This document shows positions 31,187 through 40,106 of a DNA stretch of 64,000 nucleotides, one piece after another. The notes beneath the pieces are model-generated. The model was not told where the DNA came from, searched no databases, and saw only the letters and a program-made list of their open reading frames with translations. The DNA is from Aeromonas hydrophila subsp. hydrophila ATCC 7966. GTDB lineage: Bacteria; Pseudomonadota; Gammaproteobacteria; Enterobacterales; Aeromonadaceae. The stretch's first letter is position 1. Each line of letters opens with the position of its first letter. The position numbers and the translations under genes were made by a program. The DNA is taken from assembly GCF_000014805.1 (NCBI RefSeq), contig NC_008570.1:4579001-4643000 (forward strand), given 5' to 3'.

Positions 31187-31966
31187 TTATTTTATTCGTT
31201 TCAAGTACCCATCGGGCGCAACCGTTATCATTAGTTTATTTTCGATGAACTCGTCCACTACAAATCTAGTATCTTTAGCTAAAAATGAGTGAACAGCTGT
31301 TTTAGGATTATTCCCAGGCCCCCAAGGACGATCACTGGATAATGATTCTGGTAGGTCTTCGACTATAGTATCAAACACAACACAATAGCTACCTACGCTG
31401 ACAAGGCCTGCATATGCCTCTAATTCAGCTAACACATGATCATGTGTATGGTTACTATCTAAACAGAGTAGGACTTTTTCATATCCAGCCGCTATTTCAT
31501 AAACCTTTTTAATGACTTCAGCGTCGACACTAGAACCTTGTAGCATTTGTATTCTTGATGATAGAGGATGACTCTCTATCTGTACTCTATTATGCTCGCG
31601 TATATCAATATCAATACCAATTACTTTCCTTTTACTATGGCGAGGATCAATCGTAGAGCCAGACTCTATTGCTTCAAACAAGTCCAACTGGGCAAGCATG
31701 GCTGCGCTAAAGATAATAGACCCGCCATGAGCAATACCAGTTTCAATTATTAAATCTGGTTTAACATCAAAAATTATTTCTTGCATGGCGACTATATCTT
31801 GTGGATATTGAATAATTGGTCGACCAGCCCAACGAAAATGATATGAATATTTTTTTTCACAAGATAAAGACATCCATCGTGATGTTAGCTCACAAAGAGA
31901 TTTAGATTCTGCCATTTGGCGAATTTCATCTACACATTGTTCTTGGAATATTTTGTCTTGTCTCAT
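31187..31966 (-). CDS. CmcI/RhaOMT-family methyltransferase-like protein
   Basis: A 259-residue protein of the family called cephalosporin hydroxylase (CmcI) or rhamnosyl O-methyltransferase. Seen are PQDIVAMQEIIFDVKPDLII, ETGIAHGGSIIFSA for SAM binding, VIGIDIDIREHN, LLCLDSNHTHDHVLAELEAY for the metal-linked Asp-His region, and DRPWGPGNNPKTAVHSFL near the end. Members in surface-glycan clusters are usually sugar O-methyltransferases. GGAG lies nine bases before the ATG. It could methylate a sugar hydroxyl or the phosphoramidate oxygen. Confidence 0.78.
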   Translation of the reverse strand: MRQDKIFQEQCVDEIRQMAESKSLCELTSRWMSLSCEKKYSYHFRWAGRPIIQYPQDIVAMQEIIFDVKPDLIIETGIAHGGSIIFSAAMLAQLDLFEAIESGSTIDPRHSKRKVIGIDIDIREHNRVQIESHPLSSRIQMLQGSSVDAEVIKKVYEIAAGYEKVLLCLDSNHTHDHVLAELEAYAGLVSVGSYCVVFDTIVEDLPESLSSDRPWGPGNNPKTAVHSFLAKDTRFVVDEFIENKLMITVAPDGYLKRIK

Positions 31967-31985
31967 ATATTATTGCTCCACAATC

Positions 31986-33092
31986 TCAACTCATAATTTT
32001 TTTTACTATACCAACTACTGTATCAATGCTTTGCTCACTCATATCATGATATGACGGTAAATTAATTGCGCGTGTAGAAATGCAATATGATCTGGGCGTG
32101 GAATTTTTTGATGCAAATGGCGGCGTTGAACTCAACGGCCAAAAAAATGGTCTGGCATCCACGCCTTCCGATTGAAATAAATGTTCAATATCAACTCTCG
32201 GAATATTTGTACATAAGCCAAATACCACCGTCGGCATCCAAGCTCCATTAACTCCATCATCTGGCTCCGGATTCATGCTTAGACCAGAATAAGACAACAA
32301 AGCATCCCGATAATAATTCAATATCTGTCGCTTGCGAGCAACTAACTCTTCAATCCGTTCCATCTGACCGCAACCGATCGCTGCTTGAATGTTCGACATT
32401 TTGTATTTATAACCCACAGTCTCAGGCCAGAACTGACGAGTCTGTCCACGAACCCGGCCATGATTACTCAGAGTCAGTACACGTTCGTAAAGTTCAGCAT
32501 CGTTTGTGACGAACATTCCGCCCTCACCCGTTGTCAGGGTTTTTGTCCCATGAAACGAGAAAGCACCGAAACGTCCCATGGAGCCTGCGCGTTGTCCGTG
32601 GAACACAGAACCTATCGCCTCCGCAGCGTCTTCAATCACCGGAATGCCATAGCGCTCACCAATGGCTAACAATTGCCTCATGTGGCAGAGATTGCCATAT
32701 AGATGTACAGCAAGAATGGCTTTGGTACGTGGAGTGATCGCCGCCTCTACTAACTCAGGATCCAGACACCAAGAATCAGGTAATATGTCTACGAAAACAG
32801 GTGTCGCACCCAGATGAACCACTGGTGCGACACTGGCAATCCAGTTACTATCCGCTAATATCACCTCATCGCCAGCACCGATACCCAACGCGGCCATCCC
32901 CATATGTAAGGCCCCGGTACAACTTGAGGTAGCGATAGCATATTTAACCCCCAAATATTCACGGAACAGTAGCTCAAAACGATCAATATACTCGTAACAG
33001 CGCTCCCCCCAGCCATTGGCAGCCGCATCTGTGGCGTAACTAATTTCCAACGAGGTGATAGATGGCTTGGTATATAAAATTCGCTCACTCAT
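31986..33092 (-). CDS. DegT/DnrJ/EryC1 sugar aminotransferase
   Basis: A 368-residue PLP enzyme resembling perosamine-synthase-type sugar 4-aminotransferases. The cofactor lysine is K184 in FSFHGTKTLTTGEGG, and VIEDAAEAIGS binds the pyridine ring. It is coupled to the C-methyltransferase gene by a four-base overlap (ATGA). With RfbF, RfbG, the epimerase and the C-methyltransferase it should complete a CDP-linked 4-amino-4,6-dideoxy sugar. The position of amination is inferred from the 4-keto product of RfbG. Confidence 0.88.
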   Translation of the reverse strand: MSERILYTKPSITSLEISYATDAAANGWGERCYEYIDRFELLFREYLGVKYAIATSSCTGALHMGMAALGIGAGDEVILADSNWIASVAPVVHLGATPVFVDILPDSWCLDPELVEAAITPRTKAILAVHLYGNLCHMRQLLAIGERYGIPVIEDAAEAIGSVFHGQRAGSMGRFGAFSFHGTKTLTTGEGGMFVTNDAELYERVLTLSNHGRVRGQTRQFWPETVGYKYKMSNIQAAIGCGQMERIEELVARKRQILNYYRDALLSYSGLSMNPEPDDGVNGAWMPTVVFGLCTNIPRVDIEHLFQSEGVDARPFFWPLSSTPPFASKNSTPRSYCISTRAINLPSYHDMSEQSIDTVVGIVKKIMS

Positions 33093-34312
33093 AAAATCTC
33101 CAAACTCGGGACAGCGACGACAAAACGAGTACCTGCAGAACGCAGTGGCGCCAGCTGGCGGCAGATTTCATCCGCCAAATTCCAAGGCAAAATCAGGACA
33201 AAATCTGGTGGATTAGCCATCAGCACATCCGGAGACATAATTGGAATATGACTGCCAGGTAAGAAGCGCCCTTGTTTCGATCTAGCGGCATCGCAAACAT
33301 AGGGCATTAGATCAGGACGAACACCCGCATAGTTCAACAAGGTATTACCTTTAGCCGCAGCACCGTAGGCAGCCACAGTTTTTCCAGATTTTTGCTGCGC
33401 CAATAAGAAAGAAAGCAGAGCGTTTTTGATGCAGTCCGCCCGAGCTTGAAATGTCTGATAGCTCTCCAACTGATACAATCCAGCCACGGCTTCCTGCCGC
33501 AAACACTCAGAAACAGCCGTAGTAATGGCTCGTTGTTCATCAGCATGACAGACGAAAATGCGTAAGCTTCCTCCATGGGTCGCTAAAGACTCGACATGGA
33601 ACACGAGCAAGCCAACCGAAGCCAAAATCTGCTGCACCGTTCGCAATGACAGATACGAAAAATGCTCGTGATAAATTGTATCGAACTGCACCTGCAACAA
33701 TAGTTGCAGCAAATGCGGAAACTCCAGCGTCAAGGTTCCACCAGAATTTAACAATCGCTTCAAACCACGGCAGAAGTCATTGATATTGGGAACATGGGCT
33801 AGAACATTGTTGCCGATCAGCAGATCTGCACCTTGACCATGTATGCACATCTTTTCGGCTAATTCGGCAGAGAAAAACTCCCGGATGATCGGGATACCCA
33901 GCGATTCTGCGACGGCAGCAGTGCCAGCGGTAGGCTCAACCCCGAGACAAGGTATACCTGCTACTACAAAGTTCTTAAGCAAATAACCATCGTTGGCAGC
34001 AATCTCAACAACATGACTCTTGGGCGTCAGAGATAACTCATCGAGCATGCGCGTGCAATACAGAGCGGCATGAGCCAACCAGCTGCTCGAAGTACTTGAA
34101 AAATATGCGTAATCGGCATGAAAAATTTGATCTGCCGAGGCAAAATCCTCAGTTTGTACCAACCAACACTGGTCACACACTCGCAAACGTAATGGGAACG
34201 TCACCTCGGGCCGAGAGAGATCATCAGAAGACAAATATGCATTAGAGGGCGGAGCAAAGCCCAGATCGAGAAAACTATGAACCAACTGTGCATCGCAGTG
34301 TCGGCATCTCAT
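33089..34312 (-). CDS. Nucleotide-sugar C-methyltransferase
   Basis: A 407-residue enzyme with the three-part architecture of TylC3/NovU-type sugar C-methyltransferases. It has an N-terminal zinc-binding domain (MRCRHCDA, then CDQCWLVQ), a central SAM domain (VVEIAANDGYLLKNF), the YHEHFSYLS segment typical of the active site, and a C-terminal domain (VAAYGAAAKGNTLLNYAG). The family methylates C3 or C5 of 4-keto-6-deoxy nucleotide sugars. Placed after RfbG and a 3,5-epimerase-like gene, it predicts a branched-chain CDP-sugar. Both neighbours overlap by four bases. Confidence 0.88.
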   Translation of the reverse strand: MRCRHCDAQLVHSFLDLGFAPPSNAYLSSDDLSRPEVTFPLRLRVCDQCWLVQTEDFASADQIFHADYAYFSSTSSSWLAHAALYCTRMLDELSLTPKSHVVEIAANDGYLLKNFVVAGIPCLGVEPTAGTAAVAESLGIPIIREFFSAELAEKMCIHGQGADLLIGNNVLAHVPNINDFCRGLKRLLNSGGTLTLEFPHLLQLLLQVQFDTIYHEHFSYLSLRTVQQILASVGLLVFHVESLATHGGSLRIFVCHADEQRAITTAVSECLRQEAVAGLYQLESYQTFQARADCIKNALLSFLLAQQKSGKTVAAYGAAAKGNTLLNYAGVRPDLMPYVCDAARSKQGRFLPGSHIPIMSPDVLMANPPDFVLILPWNLADEICRQLAPLRSAGTRFVVAVPSLEIL

Positions 34313-34872
34313 TGAATTACTATTCCCTGAAAATTATCGTTTAATACAGGATGCTGGTGATCACGTGCGGATATTTCCGTTATCGGCAGCGGCCATGAAA
34401 TCTGAAGTCGTGGATCCAGTGGACAGAGTCCACCTTCCGCGGCAGGAACATGAACCGCCGAATGACAATAGAGAATTTCAACTTCGTCACTCAGCGTCTG
34501 AAAGCCGTGAGCAAACCCTTCTGGAATCAACAAAGAACGGTGGTTATCATCAGAGAGCTCCTCAGCGTACCACTGCAGAAAGGTCGGAGAATCCGCTCGA
34601 ATGTCGACGATCACATCCCAGATACGTCCCTGAATACAAGTCACCAGCTTTTTCTCGGCATATGGCGGATGTTGATAATGCAGTCCTCGAATCGTGCCAC
34701 AGCGCGACGTATATGTCAGATTGACCTGAGCAATACATGATTTCCACCCCAACATTGCCAGCTCTTCGGCACAGAACAGTCTGCTCAAGGTACCGCGTGA
34801 GTCACCACATACTTCACGCTGCAACAATCTGGCACCAGGTAAAGGTTCGGACAATAGGGTAAAACGGCTCAT
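34309..34872 (-). CDS. dTDP-4-dehydrorhamnose 3,5-epimerase-like protein
   Basis: A 187-residue cupin of the RmlC/RfbC type. It shows RGLHYQHPPYAEKKLV with the catalytic His, GRIWDVIVDIRADSPTF, LLIPEGFAHGFQTLSD and an EILYCHS segment. No dTDP-rhamnose genes (rmlA, rmlB, rmlD) are present. Here it lies between the CDP-glucose dehydratase and a C-methyltransferase and probably epimerises C3 or C5 of CDP-4-keto-6-deoxyglucose. It is coupled to both neighbours by four-base overlaps. Confidence 0.87.
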   Translation of the reverse strand: MSRFTLLSEPLPGARLLQREVCGDSRGTLSRLFCAEELAMLGWKSCIAQVNLTYTSRCGTIRGLHYQHPPYAEKKLVTCIQGRIWDVIVDIRADSPTFLQWYAEELSDDNHRSLLIPEGFAHGFQTLSDEVEILYCHSAVHVPAAEGGLCPLDPRLQISWPLPITEISARDHQHPVLNDNFQGIVIQ

Positions 34873-35936
34873 AGCTGAGCCTCATAGGCTCTAATTTGTT
34901 GCTCACACAACTCCCGAGCGTCCGTTCCCTGATACCAATCACGATACCAACACATAGTCTGTTCAATGGCTTGCGGCAATGACCAGCGGGGTAAAATATT
35001 CAGAGCATGACGCGCTTTGGCAGTTTCCAGAGCTAACCAACCAGTCTCATGAGGCCCAGGATCCCCCACCAAGCGCCAAGCCTCCTGGCATAGACCAAAA
35101 CTGAGCGCAGCCAAATTAACCACCTGCGCCACACTCGCCGCATCCCGGCTATCTGGGCCAAAGTTATAAGCCCCGGCCAACCGTGGCTCGTGATATAGAC
35201 GTTGTGCCAAGACCATATAGGCCGCAATAGGCTCTAATACATGCTGCCATGGACGGACCGCCTGGGGGCTTCGGATAGCTAACGTCTGACCGACTTGCCA
35301 GGCCCGCACGGCATCTGGGATCAAGCGATCTGCGGACCAATCGCCCCCACCGATGACATTACCAGCCCGAGCAGTTGCAACCGCAACACCTCGGGCCGCC
35401 AGAAACGCATCACGATAACTGGTGATTACCAGCTCGCTAGCCGCCTTACTCGCACTGTAAGGATCATGCCCCCCCAGACGGTCTGTCTCACGATAAGGCC
35501 AGATGGATTCCAAGTTGGAATAGACTTTATCCGTGGTCACCATGACAACACTCTTGACCGAATCTGACGACCGAAGCGCGTCTAACAGATAGACGGAGCC
35601 CATCAGATTGGTTTCGAATGTTCGAGCAGGTTCAGCATATCCTCCGCGTACCAAAGATTGCGCAGCCAAATGGAATACCACTTCGGGTTGTGACTCCAAA
35701 ATCAGAGGCCCAAATTGCCCCGGGACACAGATATCACAGATATGGTGCCGACAGATCTTCGCTACCTCAGCAGCTTCAAATAAATTTGGTGTTGAAGGGG
35801 GTGCTAGGCTAATTCCCGTCACTTCAGCCCCAAGACGATGTAACCATATAGTCAGCCAACTACCTTTGAATCCGGTATGACCGGTAACGAGCACCCGCTT
35901 CCCCTTCCAGAAGGATGCATCAACACCCCGTGTCAT
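34869..35936 (-). CDS. rfbG: CDP-glucose 4,6-dehydratase
   Basis: A 355-residue SDR enzyme that converts CDP-glucose to CDP-4-keto-6-deoxyglucose. The NAD-binding motif VLVTGHTGFKGSWL is near the N-terminus, VVMVTTDKVY holds the catalytic Thr and Asp-Lys, and YSASKAASELV holds the Tyr-Lys pair. I chose the ATG at 35936 because it overlaps the rfbF stop as ATGA; the open frame runs 28 codons further up but only within rfbF. Length and motifs agree with RfbG/DdhB. Confidence 0.94.
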   Translation of the reverse strand: MTRGVDASFWKGKRVLVTGHTGFKGSWLTIWLHRLGAEVTGISLAPPSTPNLFEAAEVAKICRHHICDICVPGQFGPLILESQPEVVFHLAAQSLVRGGYAEPARTFETNLMGSVYLLDALRSSDSVKSVVMVTTDKVYSNLESIWPYRETDRLGGHDPYSASKAASELVITSYRDAFLAARGVAVATARAGNVIGGGDWSADRLIPDAVRAWQVGQTLAIRSPQAVRPWQHVLEPIAAYMVLAQRLYHEPRLAGAYNFGPDSRDAASVAQVVNLAALSFGLCQEAWRLVGDPGPHETGWLALETAKARHALNILPRWSLPQAIEQTMCWYRDWYQGTDARELCEQQIRAYEAQL

Positions 35937-36706
35937 ACCCAAACCTTCCAAGCGGCCTTGTGATTGGCCCATAACTCCTCCAGTTGATTCTTTTCCCGTA
36001 ACGTATCCATTGGTTGCCAAAAACCTTGATGCTCAAATGCCATCAACTGCCCCATATTGGCCAACGTTACCAGTGGCTGTCCTTCCCAACTGCACTGGTC
36101 ACCATCCAATAACTGAAATATCTCTGGAGAAAGCACAAAAAAACCACCGTTAATCAACCCCCCATCACCACGCGGTTTTTCAGAAAAACCTGTCACCAAG
36201 TCACCCGCTCGGGTCAGAGCACCATAACGTCCAGGAGGGGAAACGGCTGTCACGGTCGCCATCTTGCCGTGACGTTGGTGAAAATCGATTAGTTGACCGA
36301 TATCAACATCACTAAGCCCATCACCATAGGTAAAACAAAAAGCCGATTCGTCTTTTACGTATTCAGCCACACGTCGTAACCTTCCACCGGTAAGAGTTTC
36401 TTCACCTGTATCGACTAGAGTAACGCGCCAGGGCTCTACGTGGTTATGGTGCACCTCCATGCGATTATTCTGCATATCAAAGGTGACGTCAGACATATGT
36501 AAGAAGTAATTGGCAAAATATTCTTTGATAACATAGCCTTTGTAGCCAAGGCATATAATGAAATCATTAACACCATAATGTGAATATATTTTCATAATAT
36601 GCCAAAGGAGAGGCTTTCCACCAATATCAATCATGGGTTTTGGGCGAAGATGTGACTCCTCACTGATTCGAGTTCCTAACCCACCGGCAAGAATGATTGC
36701 TTTCAT
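35933..36706 (-). CDS. rfbF: Glucose-1-phosphate cytidylyltransferase
   Basis: A 257-residue nucleotidyltransferase that makes CDP-glucose from CTP and glucose-1-phosphate. It starts MKAIILAGGLGTRISEES, then RPKPMIDIGGKPLLWHIMK, and shows FCFTYGDGLSDVD. These are the RfbF/DdhA signatures, and the length is standard. It opens the five-gene coupled CDP-sugar cassette (rfbF, rfbG, epimerase, C-methyltransferase, aminotransferase). Confidence 0.95.
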   Translation of the reverse strand: MKAIILAGGLGTRISEESHLRPKPMIDIGGKPLLWHIMKIYSHYGVNDFIICLGYKGYVIKEYFANYFLHMSDVTFDMQNNRMEVHHNHVEPWRVTLVDTGEETLTGGRLRRVAEYVKDESAFCFTYGDGLSDVDIGQLIDFHQRHGKMATVTAVSPPGRYGALTRAGDLVTGFSEKPRGDGGLINGGFFVLSPEIFQLLDGDQCSWEGQPLVTLANMGQLMAFEHQGFWQPMDTLREKNQLEELWANHKAAWKVWV

Positions 36707-36747
36707 AAAATGCCACCTAGAATGAGATAATTTAAATTACAACCTGG

Positions 36748-37581
36748 TTAGATTAAATCATTTGGCATTAAAGCTTGTACACCAAGATTTTTCTGGAGTG
36801 CATGTATTATTTCATTCTCAACATAAGATTTCATCCGTTCATCTCCATGGTAAAGCGTGGCGAAATCATCAAGATAATAGCAAATATAATCATATTTGCT
36901 TAGATACTCATCATCTCCAGACATTCTTTTTGATTGAGTTTCAGCCCTATGCTCAAAATAACGACGATAGTAGAATTCATTTTCCATAAAATGGACATTG
37001 CCAAACCATAGAAGGTGACTAATGATAACATTGTCAACTCCAGTTTTTTTTCTAAATTCGAAATTAACAAGGTTATTACGTCTAAAGACAGAATGAAAAA
37101 AAGTACAATTGTTGATATACCTTACCGACTCTAGATATCGACCAATTATTTTGGGGCTGAAACGATAGATAGCCGCACTCATTACATCAACTTCGTCATC
37201 ATCACGAACAGCACATGGTACACCACAAACCATGCTTAACTCATCATGTTCCATCAGCATAAGGACTGCACGCTCAATATACCCATCTGATATATAATCA
37301 TGTCCACCAAGCCACATAAAAAATTCTGTATTCGCCTCTCTAAAAAGAAACTCAAAGTTAGCTATTGCACCAATGTTTTTTTCCTGCCTATATAATTTAA
37401 AACGAGCATCACCAGCAACTAGTTGCTGACATAACTCAAATGTGCCATCATCTGAACAATTATCAGATATCAAAAAGCAAACATCTTTCCATGACTGTCG
37501 CTTAAGAGATTGTATAGTTTCCTCAATATACTCATACTCATTGAAAATTGGTAGACCAACACTTACGCTCCCTTTAAACAT
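36748..37581 (-). CDS. Family 2 glycosyltransferase
   Basis: A 277-residue GT-A-fold transferase. It begins SVSVGLPIFNEYEYIEETIQ and has ISDNCSDDG for nucleotide binding and MWLGGHDYISDG, where the usual DxD is replaced by a GHD. There is no membrane segment. It lies in A+T-rich DNA between the nucleotide-sugar dehydrogenase and rfbF genes. Donor and acceptor cannot be read; it probably adds one residue of the flagellar or surface glycan. Confidence 0.85.
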   Translation of the reverse strand: MFKGSVSVGLPIFNEYEYIEETIQSLKRQSWKDVCFLISDNCSDDGTFELCQQLVAGDARFKLYRQEKNIGAIANFEFLFREANTEFFMWLGGHDYISDGYIERAVLMLMEHDELSMVCGVPCAVRDDDEVDVMSAAIYRFSPKIIGRYLESVRYINNCTFFHSVFRRNNLVNFEFRKKTGVDNVIISHLLWFGNVHFMENEFYYRRYFEHRAETQSKRMSGDDEYLSKYDYICYYLDDFATLYHGDERMKSYVENEIIHALQKNLGVQALMPNDLI

Positions 37582-37604
37582 AAAGCCCCACTTATCTTTT
37601 ATAT

Positions 37605-38909
37605 TTATGCTCGTATAACCAAATCACCATCTTCAATAAAACGGCCTCTGGTGTCAACGATTAATTGAGAGCACATTTTTATCATATCATAATTAAAATC
37701 ATCATGGTCAGTGGCAACCAAAACACAATCATAGCCTGATATGGATTCAGCCGATAAATTTATACTACTCATAGCCACTTGATACTCACTAATATTCTCA
37801 ATTTTCGGCACATAAGGATCACTATATGATATTAAAGCCCCCAGACGAGATAGCTTATCCATTAGGTGGATTGACGGACTCTCTCTTATATCATCTACAT
37901 TTTTTTTGTAAGAAACGCCCAATACTAAAATTTTACTACCCTTAATGGACTTAAATTTTTCATTCAATGCAAATACAATTTTACTAATAACCCAATCGGG
38001 CATTGCGGCATTCACTTCCCCAGCTAATTCAATAAATCTTGTATGTATCCCATACTCCTTTGACTTCCATGAAAGATAAAATGGATCTACAGGTATACAA
38101 TGCCCTCCCAAACCAGGGCCAGGGTAGTATGCAGCATAGCCAAACGGCTTGGTTGCCGCAGCTTTAACCACCTCAAATATATCAATACCCATTTTATCTG
38201 AAACTATTTTCATCTCATTAACCAAACCGATATTGACCGCTCGATGAATATTTTCTAATAGTTTTGTCATCTCTGCTACACGGGTACTTGATACAGGGAC
38301 CACTGTTTCTATTATCGACTGATAGAGGGCAACACCAACGTCTAAGCAATGTATTGTTATTCCCCCACACACCTTAGGAATCGTAGAGGTAGTATAAAAT
38401 GGATTGGCAGGGTCTTCCCGTTCTGGAGAGAACACTAAAAAAATATCTTCCCCTATTGTTAGCCCCCTCGACTCTATTCTAGGCTGTAGCTCTTCCTCCG
38501 TAGTACCTGGGTATGTTGTTGACTCCAAAGATATTAACTGGCCGCTGTGCAGATAAGGTTTTACTCCATCAATCGCATTAATGACAAAAGATATATCAGG
38601 TTCTCTATGTTTATTTAATGGCGTAGGAACACAAATTATAACGACATCAGCAATACGAGTATCGCTGATGTCGTTAGATATGCTTAGGCCATCAGAAACG
38701 GCGGCTACTACCTCTGAGCTTTTTATATGAGAAATATAGCTAAACCCATTTTTAAGCATGTCAGTTTTCTCATGATCAACATCAAACCCGATCACTTTAA
38801 AACCTTTATTACAGAAACAAAGCGCCAGTGGCAAACCTACATACCCAAGGCCAATAATAGCAACGATAGCATCTCTATCATAAATTTTTTTCAACAGTGA
38901 ATATTTCAT
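37605..38909 (-). CDS. UDP-HexNAc 6-dehydrogenase, WbpA/TviB-like
   Basis: A 434-residue nucleotide-sugar dehydrogenase that oxidises C6 of a UDP-sugar to a uronic acid with two NAD. The NAD motif IIGLGYVGLPLA is at the N-terminus. The active-site Cys lies in GPGLGGHCIPVDPF, and GVSYKKNVDDIRESPS marks the C-terminal domain. The GGHCIPVDP form is typical of the UDP-GlcNAc or UDP-GalNAc dehydrogenases rather than UDP-glucose dehydrogenase. I chose the ATG at 38909; a TTG two codons up is open. It suggests a HexNAcA residue in the glycan. Confidence 0.9.
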   Translation of the reverse strand: MKYSLLKKIYDRDAIVAIIGLGYVGLPLALCFCNKGFKVIGFDVDHEKTDMLKNGFSYISHIKSSEVVAAVSDGLSISNDISDTRIADVVIICVPTPLNKHREPDISFVINAIDGVKPYLHSGQLISLESTTYPGTTEEELQPRIESRGLTIGEDIFLVFSPEREDPANPFYTTSTIPKVCGGITIHCLDVGVALYQSIIETVVPVSSTRVAEMTKLLENIHRAVNIGLVNEMKIVSDKMGIDIFEVVKAAATKPFGYAAYYPGPGLGGHCIPVDPFYLSWKSKEYGIHTRFIELAGEVNAAMPDWVISKIVFALNEKFKSIKGSKILVLGVSYKKNVDDIRESPSIHLMDKLSRLGALISYSDPYVPKIENISEYQVAMSSINLSAESISGYDCVLVATDHDDFNYDMIKMCSQLIVDTRGRFIEDGDLVIRA

Positions 38910-38942
38910 TTCCAACCACCCAAAAATAATTGGTCAAGATCT

Positions 38943-40079
38943 CTATTGGTTATTAACAATCCGATCAACTTGATTCTTCATGAAAACCCCCCAGTCGAAG
39001 TTGTTTTTTGCAAAGTCTCGTAATATATGTTCTGCATCTGATATATAAAAGGATTTACATTGATTAAATATATTAACCAAATCGACGTCAGCATCATCAT
39101 CACTTACACGATAAACACCTGGGAGATTTGAGAAATCGATGCTATCTTGATAACTTAGAATAAATGGTAGTCCAGCAGCCATAAACTCCCTGACCTTTAG
39201 CGGCTCTGTTTTAATATTTCTTCCTTGTCGCCGGTGCAACCCTAAGCATGCAACACCACAATGAGCTTTGTTATAAAGTTCAATTAAATCATCACCATCT
39301 ACAGAACCGCAAAATTCAACCATGTCCATAACATCATATTTCTCAGCAATTCTGATTAATTCATTTTTTTCTGGTCCTTCACCAATAACATAATAACGAC
39401 ATCGCACATCTGGCACTTTAATTTTAAAATCTTTGAGTGACTTAATTATTCTGTCATAGCCATGCCAGAAAGCTAGAAAGGCTACGCCAATAAGATTAAA
39501 CTCTTTATCAATTTTTTTTCTTACTGGGCTTGTGTTAAAATCAAGAAATTGGACGCCATTTCCTGTTTTTATTATTTTTCTGCCAAGAAAAACATCTCCA
39601 TCTTCACATGAAGGAGAAAATACACCCGTAACATAAGGTGTTATCATCTTTTGATTTTCAACATCAACTACTAATTGTTCATCTGTCAGCTCACCATTGT
39701 ATGGGTATGTTGGGATCTCAAAATAAACAGTAGCTTTTTCGGCTGCAACTTTTGAAAGCAATGCCAATGAGTGATCATTAAGAACACAGTATCGTATATA
39801 CCATCTGTCGGCGTTTATTTTTCCTTTTCTTATTAAATACACAACCTTCTCGAAAAAAATTTCATCCCCATATGGGGTATGACGATAAAGCGTTTCCCGC
39901 CCTGTTTCTCTCCCATCAACAAAATCAGTCAAGATAATGTCCGAGCCATCCATACACAATAGAGAAATGCTTACGTTATTCTTTGACATATGAATGCTCT
40001 GCGCGTAAACTTTTTTTCTTACACCAATTAGACCTTTTGTCTTTAGATTAACGCAAGCAATTACGCATATATTTAACAT
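38943..40079 (-). CDS. Family 4-type glycosyltransferase
   Basis: A GT-B-fold transferase of 378 residues. The nucleotide-binding C-terminal half shows YYVIGEGPEKNELIRIAEK, FCGSVDGDDLIELYNKAHCG, and EPLKVREFMAAGLPFI with the ExxxxxxE-type element. I chose the ATG at 40079, with GAGGT upstream; nine extra codons are open before it. It is the first gene after the 1.2-kb gene-free stretch, so a promoter may lie just upstream, but no clear -35/-10 pair was found. Confidence 0.86.
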   Translation of the reverse strand: MLNICVIACVNLKTKGLIGVRKKVYAQSIHMSKNNVSISLLCMDGSDIILTDFVDGRETGRETLYRHTPYGDEIFFEKVVYLIRKGKINADRWYIRYCVLNDHSLALLSKVAAEKATVYFEIPTYPYNGELTDEQLVVDVENQKMITPYVTGVFSPSCEDGDVFLGRKIIKTGNGVQFLDFNTSPVRKKIDKEFNLIGVAFLAFWHGYDRIIKSLKDFKIKVPDVRCRYYVIGEGPEKNELIRIAEKYDVMDMVEFCGSVDGDDLIELYNKAHCGVACLGLHRRQGRNIKTEPLKVREFMAAGLPFILSYQDSIDFSNLPGVYRVSDDDADVDLVNIFNQCKSFYISDAEHILRDFAKNNFDWGVFMKNQVDRIVNNQ

Positions 40080-40106
40080 AACACCTCTAAAGTTTTCAAA
40101 CAACAA

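Noticed and set aside
34309..34872. dTDP-rhamnose biosynthesis
   Set aside because: Only the epimerase-like gene resembles that pathway; rmlA, rmlB and rmlD are absent, while CDP-glucose genes are adjacent.
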